A stretch of DNA of 24,612 nt from Clostridia bacterium (GCA_016293435.1 JAEDEG010000038.1:1-24612), one strand, 5' to 3'. Positions 7,737 through 15,200 are shown, counted from the first letter of the stretch. Program-made: numbers and translations. The notes: generated by a model not told the origin, from the sequence alone.

Positions 7737-8405
7737 ATGATAAATATTGCATTAGACGGCCCATCCGGTGCAGGTAAGAGCACCGTTGCCAGACGGGCGG
7801 CAGAAATTTTTGATTTCGTATATATAGATACAGGTGCAATGTTTCGCTCGCTTGCGCTCAAAGCTCTGGACACATCTGTGGATATTGTTTCAGACCATGA
7901 TGCCGTTGTATCCATGCTCAATAATACCTCTCTTGATATTTGTCGAAAAGACGGTCAGCAGCATATGATACTCGACGGTGTTGATGTCACCGGCAAAATC
8001 CGCACCCCCGAGGTTTCTAAGGCAGCATCTGATATTGCAATCATTCCCGCTGTCAGAGAATGGGTTTTGAAAGCGGAGCGTGCTCTTGCCCGCAAATATG
8101 ACTGTATAATGGATGGCAGAGATATAGGTACATGCGTGCTTCCCAATGCTGATGTTAAAATTTTTCTTACTGCGTCGGCAGAAGCGAGAGCACAGCGTCG
8201 GCATAGAGAGCTTATTGAAAAAGGCATAGATACAAGCTTTGATGAGGTTCTTTCCGAAATGAAATACAGAGACAAGCAGGATTGTGAAAGAGAGGTTTCT
8301 CCGCTCAGAATGTCAGAGGATGCTCACCTTGCCGATACAACCGAGCTAAATCTTGAAGAATCTGTAGACCTTGTCTGCAGTATAATCCGAAAGGTGATAA
8401 ACTGA
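7737..8405 (+). CDS. cmk: Cytidylate kinase
   Basis: Phosphorylates CMP and dCMP to the diphosphates in pyrimidine nucleotide salvage. The 222 residues begin MINIALDGPSGAGKST, with the P-loop at 8-16. It retains DTGAMFRSLA (NMP-binding), the family signature IMDGRDIGTCVLPNADVKIFLTASAEARAQRR, and the C-terminal RDKQDCEREVSPL. An upstream in-frame ATG at 7683 lies at the predicted transcript start and adds 18 non-conserved residues, so I chose ATG 7737 with SD AAGGAG (7721-7726). Its stop shares one base with the plsC start (TGATG). Confidence 0.96.
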   Translation: MINIALDGPSGAGKSTVARRAAEIFDFVYIDTGAMFRSLALKALDTSVDIVSDHDAVVSMLNNTSLDICRKDGQQHMILDGVDVTGKIRTPEVSKAASDIAIIPAVREWVLKAERALARKYDCIMDGRDIGTCVLPNADVKIFLTASAEARAQRRHRELIEKGIDTSFDEVLSEMKYRDKQDCEREVSPLRMSEDAHLADTTELNLEESVDLVCSIIRKVIN

Positions 8406-8992
8406 TGTACAAATTTGTATGCACGTTGGTAAAGGCGTTTATAATGCTTATTTTCAGGGTCAAATTAAACGGAAGTGAAAATGTTCCCACAGAGGGTGGA
8501 TTTGTTCTTTGCAGTAATCACCTTAGCAATTGGGATCCTCCGCTTTTGCAGGCTTTTTTGAAAAGACGTATATATTATTTGGCAAAGGAAGAGCTTTTTC
8601 ATGTGTTTGGTTTGAGTCTTGTTCTGAAAATGATTAAGGCAATACCCGTAAAGAGGAGCACCGCCGATTTTGCTTCTATAAAAACGTCAATAAAAACCGT
8701 CAAAGGCGGTGGCGTGATAGGTATTTTTCCTACCGGTCAGCGTGAAATGGTAAAGGGAGAGGGCGATGTCAAATCCGGCATAGGATTTTTGGCAGTAAAA
8801 ACCGAAGCTCCGGTTCTCCCCGTACATATCACTGCATCATACCGCATATTTTCAAAGGTTACCATAGATATAGGTGAACCCCTTTATTATAACAATTTTG
8901 AAACCAAGCCGACCCAGGAGGATTTTGAGCGTATCAGCAATGAGATTTATGACAAAATCAAAGCTCTCGGCGACAAAAACCAAAACTTATAA
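8405..8992 (+). CDS. plsC: PlsC-type 1-acyl-glycerol-3-phosphate acyltransferase
   Basis: 195-residue membrane-associated acyltransferase that makes phosphatidic acid from lysophosphatidic acid. An N-terminal hydrophobic helix (about 3-17) precedes the catalytic block I NHLSNWDPP (H-x4-D). Block II-like KRSTADFASI and block IV VLPVHI are present. Block III reads FPTGQRE where the family usually has FPEGTRS, so the motif's glutamate is replaced by threonine (codon ACC). Its position between cmk and ispH-rpsA is the common clostridial order. The function is otherwise well supported; acceptor preference cannot be told. Confidence 0.92.
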   Translation: MYKFVCTLVKAFIMLIFRVKLNGSENVPTEGGFVLCSNHLSNWDPPLLQAFLKRRIYYLAKEELFHVFGLSLVLKMIKAIPVKRSTADFASIKTSIKTVKGGGVIGIFPTGQREMVKGEGDVKSGIGFLAVKTEAPVLPVHITASYRIFSKVTIDIGEPLYYNNFETKPTQEDFERISNEIYDKIKALGDKNQNL

Positions 8993-8994
8993 TT

Positions 8995-9112
8995 ATAACT
9001 AAATTAAGATGTCCTCCGCCTCTATAGGCGGCGGGTGACACTTAATTTTTTCAGCGGGAGTTCAATCTCCCACTGAAAACGTTGAATGACGCGGCTTTGC
9101 CGCTTATTGAAT
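8995..9112 (+). repeat. R1: 118-bp dispersed structured repeat (copy 1)
   Basis: Nearly identical to 23039-23155 (copy R2, same orientation), with only a handful of substitutions and one single-base indel. It folds into three consecutive hairpins. H1 has outer stem AAATTAAG (9001-9008)/CTTAATTT (9041-9048) and inner stem CCGCC (9016-9020)/GGCGG (9027-9031). H2 is 9048-9060/9067-9079 with loop TTCAAT and one C-A mismatch. H3 is GCGGC (9091-9095)/GCCGC (9099-9103). It starts 2 bases after the plsC stop and ends 74 bases before ispH-rpsA. There is no coding potential I believe in and no similarity I recognise to a named RNA family. Confidence 0.85.
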
Positions 9113-9186
9113 CTGTTGCAAGCTATGCTCCTTGCAAACAAGGCAGAGCGCTGCTTAAATTTAAAAACTGAGAGGAAATGCAGAAT
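9113..9186 (+). promoter_or_regulatory. Leader segment between R1 and ispH-rpsA
   Basis: 74-base untranslated stretch. It contains a hairpin TTGCAAG (9116-9122)/CTTGCAA (9131-9137) with an 8-base loop and a smaller GCAG/CTGC stem around the palindrome AGCGCT (9143-9154), then the SD AGAGG (9171-9175). Ribosomal protein S1 genes elsewhere are autoregulated through structured leaders; here that is only a possibility. Confidence 0.5.
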
Positions 9187-11301
9187 ATGAAAATTACACT
9201 TGCTCAGACAGCCGGATTCTGCTTCGGTGTTGACCGCGCGGTCAAAGTCCTTGAGTCTAAGGCAGGCAAAGAGCCGATTTGCACTCTCGGTCCCATAATT
9301 CACAATGAGTTTGTCGTTCACGACCTTAAGGAAAAGGGCGTCGGTACAGTAAATGACGTATCTGATCTTCCTGCCGATGCAAAGCTTGCAATACGCACTC
9401 ACGGTGTGGGCAAAGACGTGATAGACAGGTTACACGAGCAGAAAATTGAGTATATAGACCTTACCTGTCCCTTTGTCAAAAAAATTCACAATATAGTTTA
9501 TAAGCACTATAACGAAGGATATAAAATAGTAATTGTTGGCAACAAAAACCACCCCGAGGTGCAGGGCATTAACGGTTGGTGCGAAAATAATGCAATAATT
9601 GCTCTTGACATATCCGAAATAAGTGATAAAATAGAAAGTGGCGAAAAAATCTGTCTGGTTTGTCAGACCACAATGGACAGGCACACCTTTGAGCAAATTG
9701 CCGGGTGTATACGCAATAGCCACAGTGATGCCCTTGTTTTTGACACTATATGCAGTGCCACAAATGAAAGACAGCTCGAGGCATCAGAGCTTGCCAAAGA
9801 GTCAGAGCTCATGATTGTAATAGGAAGCAAAGACAGTTCCAACACTGCCAAGCTTACCGCAATCTGCAAAAAGTATTGTTCCAATACTTTTCAAATCGAA
9901 AATTTTGAGGATTTTCCTCAGAATATATATATACCAAAGAAAATTGGTATAACGGCCGGTGCTTCCACACCGTCGTGCATAATTAAGGAGGTTATAGACA
10001 AAATGGTTGAAAATGTTAATGGAGCAGAAAGCTTCGCACAAGAATTTGAGGAGTACGAAAAATCTCTGATCACTTTAAATACAAGGGATATAGTGAAGGG
10101 TACTGTAATGGGTGTCAGCGAGAAAGGTATAAGTGTAAATCTTGGCTACAAATCAGATGGATTTGTTCCTGCTGCCGAAGTTACAGACGATCCTACAGCA
10201 GACATCACCGCTATGTACAAAGCCGGAGATGAAGTGGAAGTTTTTGTTGTACGAGTTAATGATGTTGACGGTGAAGTTACACTTTCAATGAAAAAGCTTG
10301 CAATGATGAAGGGTGCAAAGGAAATTGAAGATGCATTTGAATCCAAAGCTATCCTTACAGGCAAGGTTATCCAGGCAGTAAACGGCGGTGTTATTGTTTC
10401 GGCTAAGGGCACAAGAGTATTTGTTCCCGCATCTCAGGCAAGTGACAGATACCTTCAGAATCTTGAATCCATTGTTGGTGATGATGTTTCATTCAGAATC
10501 ATCGATATCAGAAAAATGCGTGGCAGAACTAAGGTTGTAGGCTCTATCAAAAACGTTATTTTAGAGCAAAAAGCAGCTCTTGCCGCAGAATTTTGGGCAA
10601 ATATCGAGGTTGGCAAGGAATATAACGGTATTGTTAAATCTATCACAAGCTTTGGCGCATTTGTAGACATTGGCGGTGTAGACGGTCTTATCCATATTTC
10701 TCAGCTTTCGTGGTCCAAGATTAAGGATCCTTCTGAGGTTGTATCTGTTGGTGATGAAGTAAGCGTGTATGTTCTCGAATTTGACAAAGAAAAGGGCAAG
10801 GTTTCTCTCGGTTTCAGAAAAGCCGAAGACAACCCTTGGAAAAAGGTTGAAAACGAGCTAAAGGTTGGCGATGTTATCGATTGTAAGATTGTTCGCATTG
10901 TTCCCTTTGGTGCTTTTGCCGAAATCTATCCCGGTGTAGACGGTCTTATCCATATTTCTCAGGTTGCAGACAAGAGAATAGGCAAGGTTGAAGACGAGCT
11001 CATGGTAGGACAGCATGTTCAGGCTAAGATTGTTGAAATTGACCTCGAAAACCAGAAGATTGGTCTCAGTATAAGAGCACTTCTTGCTCCCACAGCAGAA
11101 GAGACTCCCGCGGCAGAAGAGACTCCCGCAGCAGAAGAGGCTCCCGCAGCAGAAGAAGCTCCCGCAGCAGAAGAGGCTCCCGCAGCAGAAGAAGCTCCCG
11201 CGGCAGAAGAAGCTCCCGCAGCAGAAGAAGCTCCCGCAGCAGAAGAAGCTCCTGCAGCAGAAGAGGCTTCCGCAGCAGAAGAAGCTCCCGCAGCTGAATA
11301 A
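9187..11301 (+). CDS. ispH-rpsA: Bifunctional IspH (HMB-PP reductase) / ribosomal protein S1 fusion
   Basis: 704-residue fusion. Residues 1-~280 are 4-hydroxy-3-methylbut-2-enyl diphosphate reductase, the last step of the MEP isoprenoid pathway: iron-sulfur cysteines C12, C94, C189; substrate-contact histidines H39, H72, H122; proton-donor glutamate E124 (NHPEV); and a SSNT loop (217-220). Four S1 RNA-binding domains follow (about 301-366, 385-452, 472-540, 556-627). A 74-residue Ala/Glu/Pro tail from residue 631 is encoded by an 18-bp tandem repeat. ATG 9178 is in frame but only 2 bases from the SD, so I chose 9187, which also gives the family-typical MKITLAQTAGFCFG. Such fusions are known in Clostridia. 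It is last in the cmk operon and followed by a terminator. Confidence 0.95.
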   Translation: MKITLAQTAGFCFGVDRAVKVLESKAGKEPICTLGPIIHNEFVVHDLKEKGVGTVNDVSDLPADAKLAIRTHGVGKDVIDRLHEQKIEYIDLTCPFVKKIHNIVYKHYNEGYKIVIVGNKNHPEVQGINGWCENNAIIALDISEISDKIESGEKICLVCQTTMDRHTFEQIAGCIRNSHSDALVFDTICSATNERQLEASELAKESELMIVIGSKDSSNTAKLTAICKKYCSNTFQIENFEDFPQNIYIPKKIGITAGASTPSCIIKEVIDKMVENVNGAESFAQEFEEYEKSLITLNTRDIVKGTVMGVSEKGISVNLGYKSDGFVPAAEVTDDPTADITAMYKAGDEVEVFVVRVNDVDGEVTLSMKKLAMMKGAKEIEDAFESKAILTGKVIQAVNGGVIVSAKGTRVFVPASQASDRYLQNLESIVGDDVSFRIIDIRKMRGRTKVVGSIKNVILEQKAALAAEFWANIEVGKEYNGIVKSITSFGAFVDIGGVDGLIHISQLSWSKIKDPSEVVSVGDEVSVYVLEFDKEKGKVSLGFRKAEDNPWKKVENELKVGDVIDCKIVRIVPFGAFAEIYPGVDGLIHISQVADKRIGKVEDELMVGQHVQAKIVEIDLENQKIGLSIRALLAPTAEETPAAEETPAAEEAPAAEEAPAAEEAPAAEEAPAAEEAPAAEEAPAAEEAPAAEEASAAEEAPAAE
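11089..11298 (+). repeat. 18-bp tandem repeat coding the acidic S1 tail (11.7 units)
   Basis: Eleven full 18-bp units (11089-11286) plus a 12-base partial unit before the stop. Each encodes P-A-A-E-E-A with small variants (T for A in the first two units, S for P in one). Units differ mainly at synonymous third positions (GCA/GCG, GAA/GAG), so the array has been maintained for some time but is still very regular. Because 18 is a multiple of 3, unit gain or loss keeps the frame. It also leaves long spurious open frames on both strands. Confidence 0.95.
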
Positions 11302-11323
11302 TTACTGAATAAAATTTGAAGAC

Positions 11324-11370
11324 AAAGGCTGTTGCAGGTGCATAATGGGTATGTTCGGCAACAGCCTTTT
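11324..11370 (+). terminator. Terminator after ispH-rpsA
   Basis: AAAGGCTGTTGC (11324-11335) pairs perfectly with GCAACAGCCTTT (11358-11369) around a 22-base loop. The T tract is short (TTTT then GC), so termination may be partial. Confidence 0.7.
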
Positions 11371-11396
11371 GCAATATTCGTATCAATCGGTATTTT
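11369..11396 (+). promoter_or_regulatory. Weak candidate promoter for the 11424 gene
   Basis: TTGCAA (11369-11374) and TATTTT (11391-11396) are 16 bases apart, directly behind the terminator stem. The -10 is poor, so read-through from the upstream operon is an alternative source of transcript. Confidence 0.3.
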
Positions 11397-11423
11397 TGTC
11401 GGCAGTAAGGAATGAGTGTATAT

Positions 11424-12209
11424 ATGAAAAAATTTGTATTAACGGTATTATCAATATTGATTTTTGCTTTCAGTTCTCTTTCCGGATTTTCAGCGTCAGA
11501 AAGCCTTGACAGGATTGAGGCAATAATTGCCGGAAAGCAGGATAAGCTTGTTTTTGGCACTGTTTCAAAAATCGGCTCTTCTGTTTCGAGTATTTCGGTT
11601 ATGGAAGAGATTGGCAGTGATGTGCCCGAGGATGACGAAAACGAAGCCGAAATCCCGTCAATTGTCGGTCAAGAAATTGAAATTTCGAATTTGTCATCTT
11701 ATATGTATTTTGACAGCGTAAGTCAGACACCAAAGATAGGTGATAACATTTTGGTTTCTCTCACCTTTGATGGCAATGTGTATCATGTCAAAAACGGTGT
11801 ATTTCTGGTAAATGAGGCAAGCTACGGCACGTTTAAATTTTTGGTTCCCGAAGGTGTGGATGAAACCGACAGTTTGATGGAGCTTACCGCACTTTATAAG
11901 TTTGTCAGCTCAAACGGCAAAAATGCCGACTATACTGTCAAAAATTCTGCCGTTTATAGCCATGATATAAACAACAATGAAATCAGAACCACAGAGCCGG
12001 AGGGAATAGTCTTTATAGACGAGAGCGGTGCCAAAACCAAAGAAACCTCCGAGGCTTCAAACGATTCTTCAAATTCCGGCATCGGTGCATACCAAAAGTC
12101 TTCGTATACATGGATTAAGGCTGCTGCATTAATTCTTGTGGGCATGATTGTGGGTGCTTTTGCGGTAAGGTTGATTGCAAAATTGGAAAAAAGGTCTGAA
12201 ATGAAATGA
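11424..12209 (+). CDS. Exported, C-terminally anchored protein, family not recognised
   Basis: 261 residues, not recognised. A signal peptide is clear: MKKFVLTVLSILIFAFSSLSGFSASES, with cleavage likely near residue 24. A predicted extracellular domain follows with an acidic stretch (PEDDENEAE, about 72-80) and an OB- or beta-like segment (VGQEIEISNL to ILVSLTFDGNVYHV). A Ser/Thr/Asn-rich linker (TSEASNDSSNS) leads to a C-terminal membrane helix (about 232-250) and a basic tail (KLEKRSEMK). ATG 11412 directly abuts the SD AAGGA, so ATG 11424 is preferred. Its end overlaps the Nudix gene by 4 bases (ATGA), which links the two in translation. Function unknown. Confidence 0.75.
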   Translation: MKKFVLTVLSILIFAFSSLSGFSASESLDRIEAIIAGKQDKLVFGTVSKIGSSVSSISVMEEIGSDVPEDDENEAEIPSIVGQEIEISNLSSYMYFDSVSQTPKIGDNILVSLTFDGNVYHVKNGVFLVNEASYGTFKFLVPEGVDETDSLMELTALYKFVSSNGKNADYTVKNSAVYSHDINNNEIRTTEPEGIVFIDESGAKTKETSEASNDSSNSGIGAYQKSSYTWIKAAALILVGMIVGAFAVRLIAKLEKRSEMK

Positions 12210-12742
12210 TAATGAATGAAAAGACAATAGAAAGAAATCGGATTTTCAAGGGCAGAGTTTTGGAATATGTTGTCGACACGGTCAAACTGGACGACGGCAG
12301 CATCTCTACACGCGAAATGGTTTTTCACCCCGGCGGGGTGGGAGTAATATGTATTGACGACGAGGGATATGCTTATCTTGTAAGGCAGTTTCGCAAGCCA
12401 TATGACGAGGTTCTTTTAGAAATTCCTGCCGGAAAGCTTGACCCGGGTGAGGAACCGATTGTATGCGGAAAACGTGAGCTTGCTGAGGAAACGGGATATA
12501 CTGCCGGCAATTTTGTAAGTCTTGGGCAATTTTATCCTTCGGTTGGTTATAGCAATGAGGTTTTGCATATTTTTATGGCAACAGAGCTTCAAAAGGGTGA
12601 GGCAGCGCCTGATGACGGAGAGTTTGTGGATATAGAAAAAATTCATATGTCGAAGCTTTTTGATATGGTGATGAAAGGCGAGATTAAAGACGGCAAAACT
12701 ATTGCGGCAGTTCTTAAGGCAAAAGAAATTTTGGGAAATTGA
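12206..12742 (+). CDS. nudF: ADP-ribose pyrophosphatase (NudF-type Nudix hydrolase)
   Basis: 178-residue Nudix hydrolase, probably cleaving ADP-ribose to AMP and ribose-5-phosphate. The full Nudix box GX5EX7REUXEEXGU is at 76-98 (G76, E82, R90-E91, E94-E95, G97). The preceding LVRQFRKPYDEVLLEIPAGKLD is the typical ADP-ribose pyrophosphatase context, and the beta-strand start ENTIERN-like KTIERNRIFKGRVLEY is usual for NudF/YqkG. In Bacillus, yqkG (nudF) lies near spoIIM and xerD, so the placement close to those genes here supports the assignment. ATG 12206 overlaps the upstream stop; ATG 12212 is a possible alternative. Confidence 0.92.
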   Translation: MIMNEKTIERNRIFKGRVLEYVVDTVKLDDGSISTREMVFHPGGVGVICIDDEGYAYLVRQFRKPYDEVLLEIPAGKLDPGEEPIVCGKRELAEETGYTAGNFVSLGQFYPSVGYSNEVLHIFMATELQKGEAAPDDGEFVDIEKIHMSKLFDMVMKGEIKDGKTIAAVLKAKEILGN

Positions 12743-12810
12743 TTTTTGTCGGATTGGTGTGCGGTGTTGTTGAAAATGCTTTGTAATTAAAACTTAAGAG
12801 GTGTTTTATT

Positions 12811-13674
12811 ATGTGGATTGCATATGCCTTTTCTTCTGCATTTTTTGCGGGAATAACGGCGGTGCTTTCAAAAATCGGAATAAAAAATATAAATTCTAAT
12901 CTGGCTACTGCAATAAGAACAACGGTAGTGCTCTTTTTCTCATGGATCATAGTCTTTGTATGCGGCGTGCAAAACGAAATCTTGCAGATACAACAAAAAA
13001 CGCTTGTATTCCTTGTACTTTCGGGAGCGGCAACCGGTGCATCGTGGTTATGCTACTTTAAGGCACTGCAGCTTGGCAGTGTGAGTAAGGTTATGCCTAT
13101 AGACAAGTCGAGCACAATTTTATCTATGATACTTGCGTTTATTTTTTTGAAAGAGGAAGTAACGCTTTTAAAAATATTTTGCATTACTTTAATAGCTGTG
13201 GGTACATATATGATGATAGAGCCCGGCAAAAACAAAAGCAAAATCGAAAAAGACGGCAGCAGCTGGTTTATATGGGCGGTTATGTCGGCGGTATTCGCAG
13301 CGCTCACTTCAATTCTTGGAAAGGTTGGAATTTCCGACGTGGACTCTGACCTCGGAACGGCAATACGCACTGTTGTGGTTCTCATTATGGCGTGGCTGGC
13401 GGTGTTTGTTACGAACAGTCGCTACGATATAAAGCGGATTGACGGTAAGTCTTTTTTCTTTCTTGTCATTTCGGGCTTTGCCACGGGACTTTCGTGGCTG
13501 TCGTACTACAAGGCATTAAAGGAGGGACCGGCGAGTATTGTTGTGCCGATTGACAAGCTGAGTATTCTTTTAACAATGCTGTTTTCATGTGTTGTTCTGA
13601 AAGAAGAAGTCACAAATAAGTCTCTGACGGGCCTTTTGCTTCTTGCAGGGGGAACACTGCTTTTAATTGTATAA
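12811..13674 (+). CDS. EamA/DMT-family transporter with two closely similar halves
   Basis: 287-residue integral membrane protein of the drug/metabolite transporter superfamily, probably 10 helices. It is two parallel EamA repeats (about 1-137 and 150-287), joined by a basic linker with EPGKNKSKIEKDG. Matching segments: ATAIRTTVVL/GTAIRTVVVL, SGAATGASWLCYFKALQLG/SGFATGLSWLSYYKALKEG, PIDKSS/PIDKLS, FLKEEVT/VLKEEVT. SD AAGAGGTG precedes the ATG. The substrate cannot be told. The 68 bases upstream hold no convincing promoter. Confidence 0.92.
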   Translation: MWIAYAFSSAFFAGITAVLSKIGIKNINSNLATAIRTTVVLFFSWIIVFVCGVQNEILQIQQKTLVFLVLSGAATGASWLCYFKALQLGSVSKVMPIDKSSTILSMILAFIFLKEEVTLLKIFCITLIAVGTYMMIEPGKNKSKIEKDGSSWFIWAVMSAVFAALTSILGKVGISDVDSDLGTAIRTVVVLIMAWLAVFVTNSRYDIKRIDGKSFFFLVISGFATGLSWLSYYKALKEGPASIVVPIDKLSILLTMLFSCVVLKEEVTNKSLTGLLLLAGGTLLLIV

Positions 13675-13710
13675 AAAATTAAGCAAGGCTCACGCCCTTG
13701 GGTGAGCCTT
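13671..13710 (-). terminator. Terminator of the proC/spoIIM/xerD side, overlapping the end of xerD
   Basis: AAGGCTCAC (13685-13693) pairs perfectly with GTGAGCCTT (13702-13710). Read leftward it is followed by GCTTAATTTTTT, a proper T tract for the minus strand; read rightward there is no T tract. The stem includes the last xerD codons and its stop. It may also block convergent transcription with the EamA gene. Confidence 0.75.
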
Positions 13711-14571
13711 GTTATACACTTCTCTTATTCTGCCGTGCACAAGCTTTGCGTAAACCTGAGTGGAGGATATATCCTTGTGACCCAACATTTCTTGAATTGA
13801 TGCAAGATCCGCACCGTTTTCCAGAAGATGAGTTGCAAAGGAATGCCTGATGGTGTGAGGCGTTATTTCTTTTTGTATGCCTGCCATTTTGGCGTATTTC
13901 TTAATCAGCTTCCAGAATCCTTGTCTCGACATGGCAGTGCCGCTGCAGTTTACAAAAAGTGTTTGAGTGTCTTTTGTTGCCATAAGTGGCCTTGCCGCGG
14001 TCAGATAGGTTTTGACAGCTTCAACAGCCACCTTGCCCAGAGGAACAATGCGAATGTTGTCTGCCTTGAAGCATTTCAGATATCCGAGGTCTGAATCAAT
14101 ATCGCTGATTTTCATTGTTATGAGCTCTGTAACCCTTACGCCGCTTGCATACATAACCTCAAGCATTGCTTTGTCTCTTATGGATTTTACCGTAGAACCA
14201 TCGGGGGCATCGAGCAATGCTTCTATTTCTGTTTGAGTGAGTATTTCGGGAGCCTTGTTTTCTTTTTTTGGAGTTTTGAGATTTAATGCAGGGTTGGAGG
14301 CTTTAATTCCCTTTATCTGCATAAAATTATACAGTGACCTTACAGATGCAATACATCTCATAATTGAAGAATCTGCCTTGCCGTTTTTTTGCATTTTTGT
14401 CATATATTCAAGCACCTGAGTTCTTCCGGCGCTCAACAGGTCGAAGCCTGCAGATTCTATATACAAAGAAAATTGCTTTATATCTCTGCAATATGACTGT
14501 ACCGTATTTTGAGATACCTGTTTTTCTTCTTGCAAATATTGTGCAAATTCAGATATCAGCATTTCTTTCAT
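13690..14571 (-). CDS. xerD: Tyrosine recombinase, XerD/XerC type
   Basis: 293-residue site-specific recombinase for resolving chromosome dimers at dif. The N-terminal SAM-like core-binding domain (about 1-85) is followed by the catalytic domain with all catalytic residues: R146 (ASGVRVTEL), K169 (FKADN), H239-x-x-R242 (HTIRH), H265 (LGHKD) and nucleophile Y274 (TQVYAKL). Length fits XerC/D. TTG 14580 is in frame, but the SD AAGGA (14582-14586) is 10 bases from ATG 14571, so I use 14571. It lies 20 bases downstream of the spoIIM-like gene. The spoIIM/xerD neighbourhood in Bacillus argues for XerD over an integrative-element integrase; no att or excision gene is seen. Confidence 0.9.
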   Translation of the reverse strand: MKEMLISEFAQYLQEEKQVSQNTVQSYCRDIKQFSLYIESAGFDLLSAGRTQVLEYMTKMQKNGKADSSIMRCIASVRSLYNFMQIKGIKASNPALNLKTPKKENKAPEILTQTEIEALLDAPDGSTVKSIRDKAMLEVMYASGVRVTELITMKISDIDSDLGYLKCFKADNIRIVPLGKVAVEAVKTYLTAARPLMATKDTQTLFVNCSGTAMSRQGFWKLIKKYAKMAGIQKEITPHTIRHSFATHLLENGADLASIQEMLGHKDISSTQVYAKLVHGRIREVYNKAHPRA

Positions 14572-14591
14572 AATTATCAATCCTTAGTATT

Positions 14592-15188
14592 TTATTGGTT
14601 CAAGATAGGGTATATAATCTGCAGTACAAGCGATTCTGCCACCGATATGCACGATAAAACTCCGGTAAGTACAAGCTGTACAAAAGCAAAAGAAAGCCAT
14701 TGCTTTCTTTTGTCCGCGGCTGTTTCAACCTTGTCTGCTTTTATTCTGCCCAGCGGATATTTGACCGATGACACCAGCATCGTCATGTATATCGGCATGC
14801 TCACAAGCTGTGGGATTACCACCGCCAAAAATACTGCCGCCATTGCTCTTATACCGTAGAGTTTTATAAGTATTATCGAGGTTATTCCGCATGCAAAGCC
14901 TTTGAATGCACTGAGTATTGCCGCCCCGGGGCACAAAAAAGCAGTCATAGATATAATAAGTATAAAAAACAGAAACCGAAGATTTGTTATGATTCCGTTT
15001 TTAATAATTTCGGCTATTCCTGCTTTGGATTCTATTATTTTTTTTACATATTCACATATACCGTCAAACTCACCGCCGTCGTTTGCTGCTCCGTAATATA
15101 TTGCAAAAACACATGCCGACAGCCAAGCAAAAAACATTGTGTATGATAGCTTTCGGTTTTCTGACAAAAAATCTTTTAGTTTACCCAC
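14592..15188 (-). CDS. spoIIM: Stage II sporulation protein M-like membrane protein
   Basis: 198-residue multi-helix membrane protein resembling SpoIIM, part of the DMP (SpoIID-M-P) peptidoglycan-hydrolysing complex for septum thinning and engulfment. Hydrophobic segments fall at about 17-33, 70-90, 95-120, 125-150 and 170-193. The SpoIIM-like core is the helix pair ending CPGAAILSAFKGFACGITSI, then VFLAVVIPQLVSMPIYM. GTG 15197 overlaps its own SD, whereas GTG 15188 has GAGG 8 bases upstream, so I chose 15188. Neighbouring xerD fits SpoIIM, as in Bacillus. Similarity is by pattern, so a generic SpoIIM-superfamily membrane protein is the alternative. Confidence 0.75.
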   Translation of the reverse strand: MGKLKDFLSENRKLSYTMFFAWLSACVFAIYYGAANDGGEFDGICEYVKKIIESKAGIAEIIKNGIITNLRFLFFILIISMTAFLCPGAAILSAFKGFACGITSIILIKLYGIRAMAAVFLAVVIPQLVSMPIYMTMLVSSVKYPLGRIKADKVETAADKRKQWLSFAFVQLVLTGVLSCISVAESLVLQIIYPILNQ

Positions 15189-15200
15189 TTCGTTCACCTC

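Noticed and set aside
9022..9402. 126-codon antisense frame across R1 and the ispH start
   Set aside because: It overlaps the conserved ispH N-terminus and the structured repeat, has no SD, and shows no family motif.
11066..11560. 164-codon antisense open frame and a 74-codon alternative plus-strand frame over the S1 tail
   Set aside because: Both are products of the 18-bp repeat, which is stop-free in several frames. Their translations are simple LRELLL or PQQKK repeats.
13690..14571. xerD as integrase of a genomic island
   Set aside because: No att repeats, excisionase or cargo. The spoIIM/nudF neighbourhood matches the chromosomal XerD locus.
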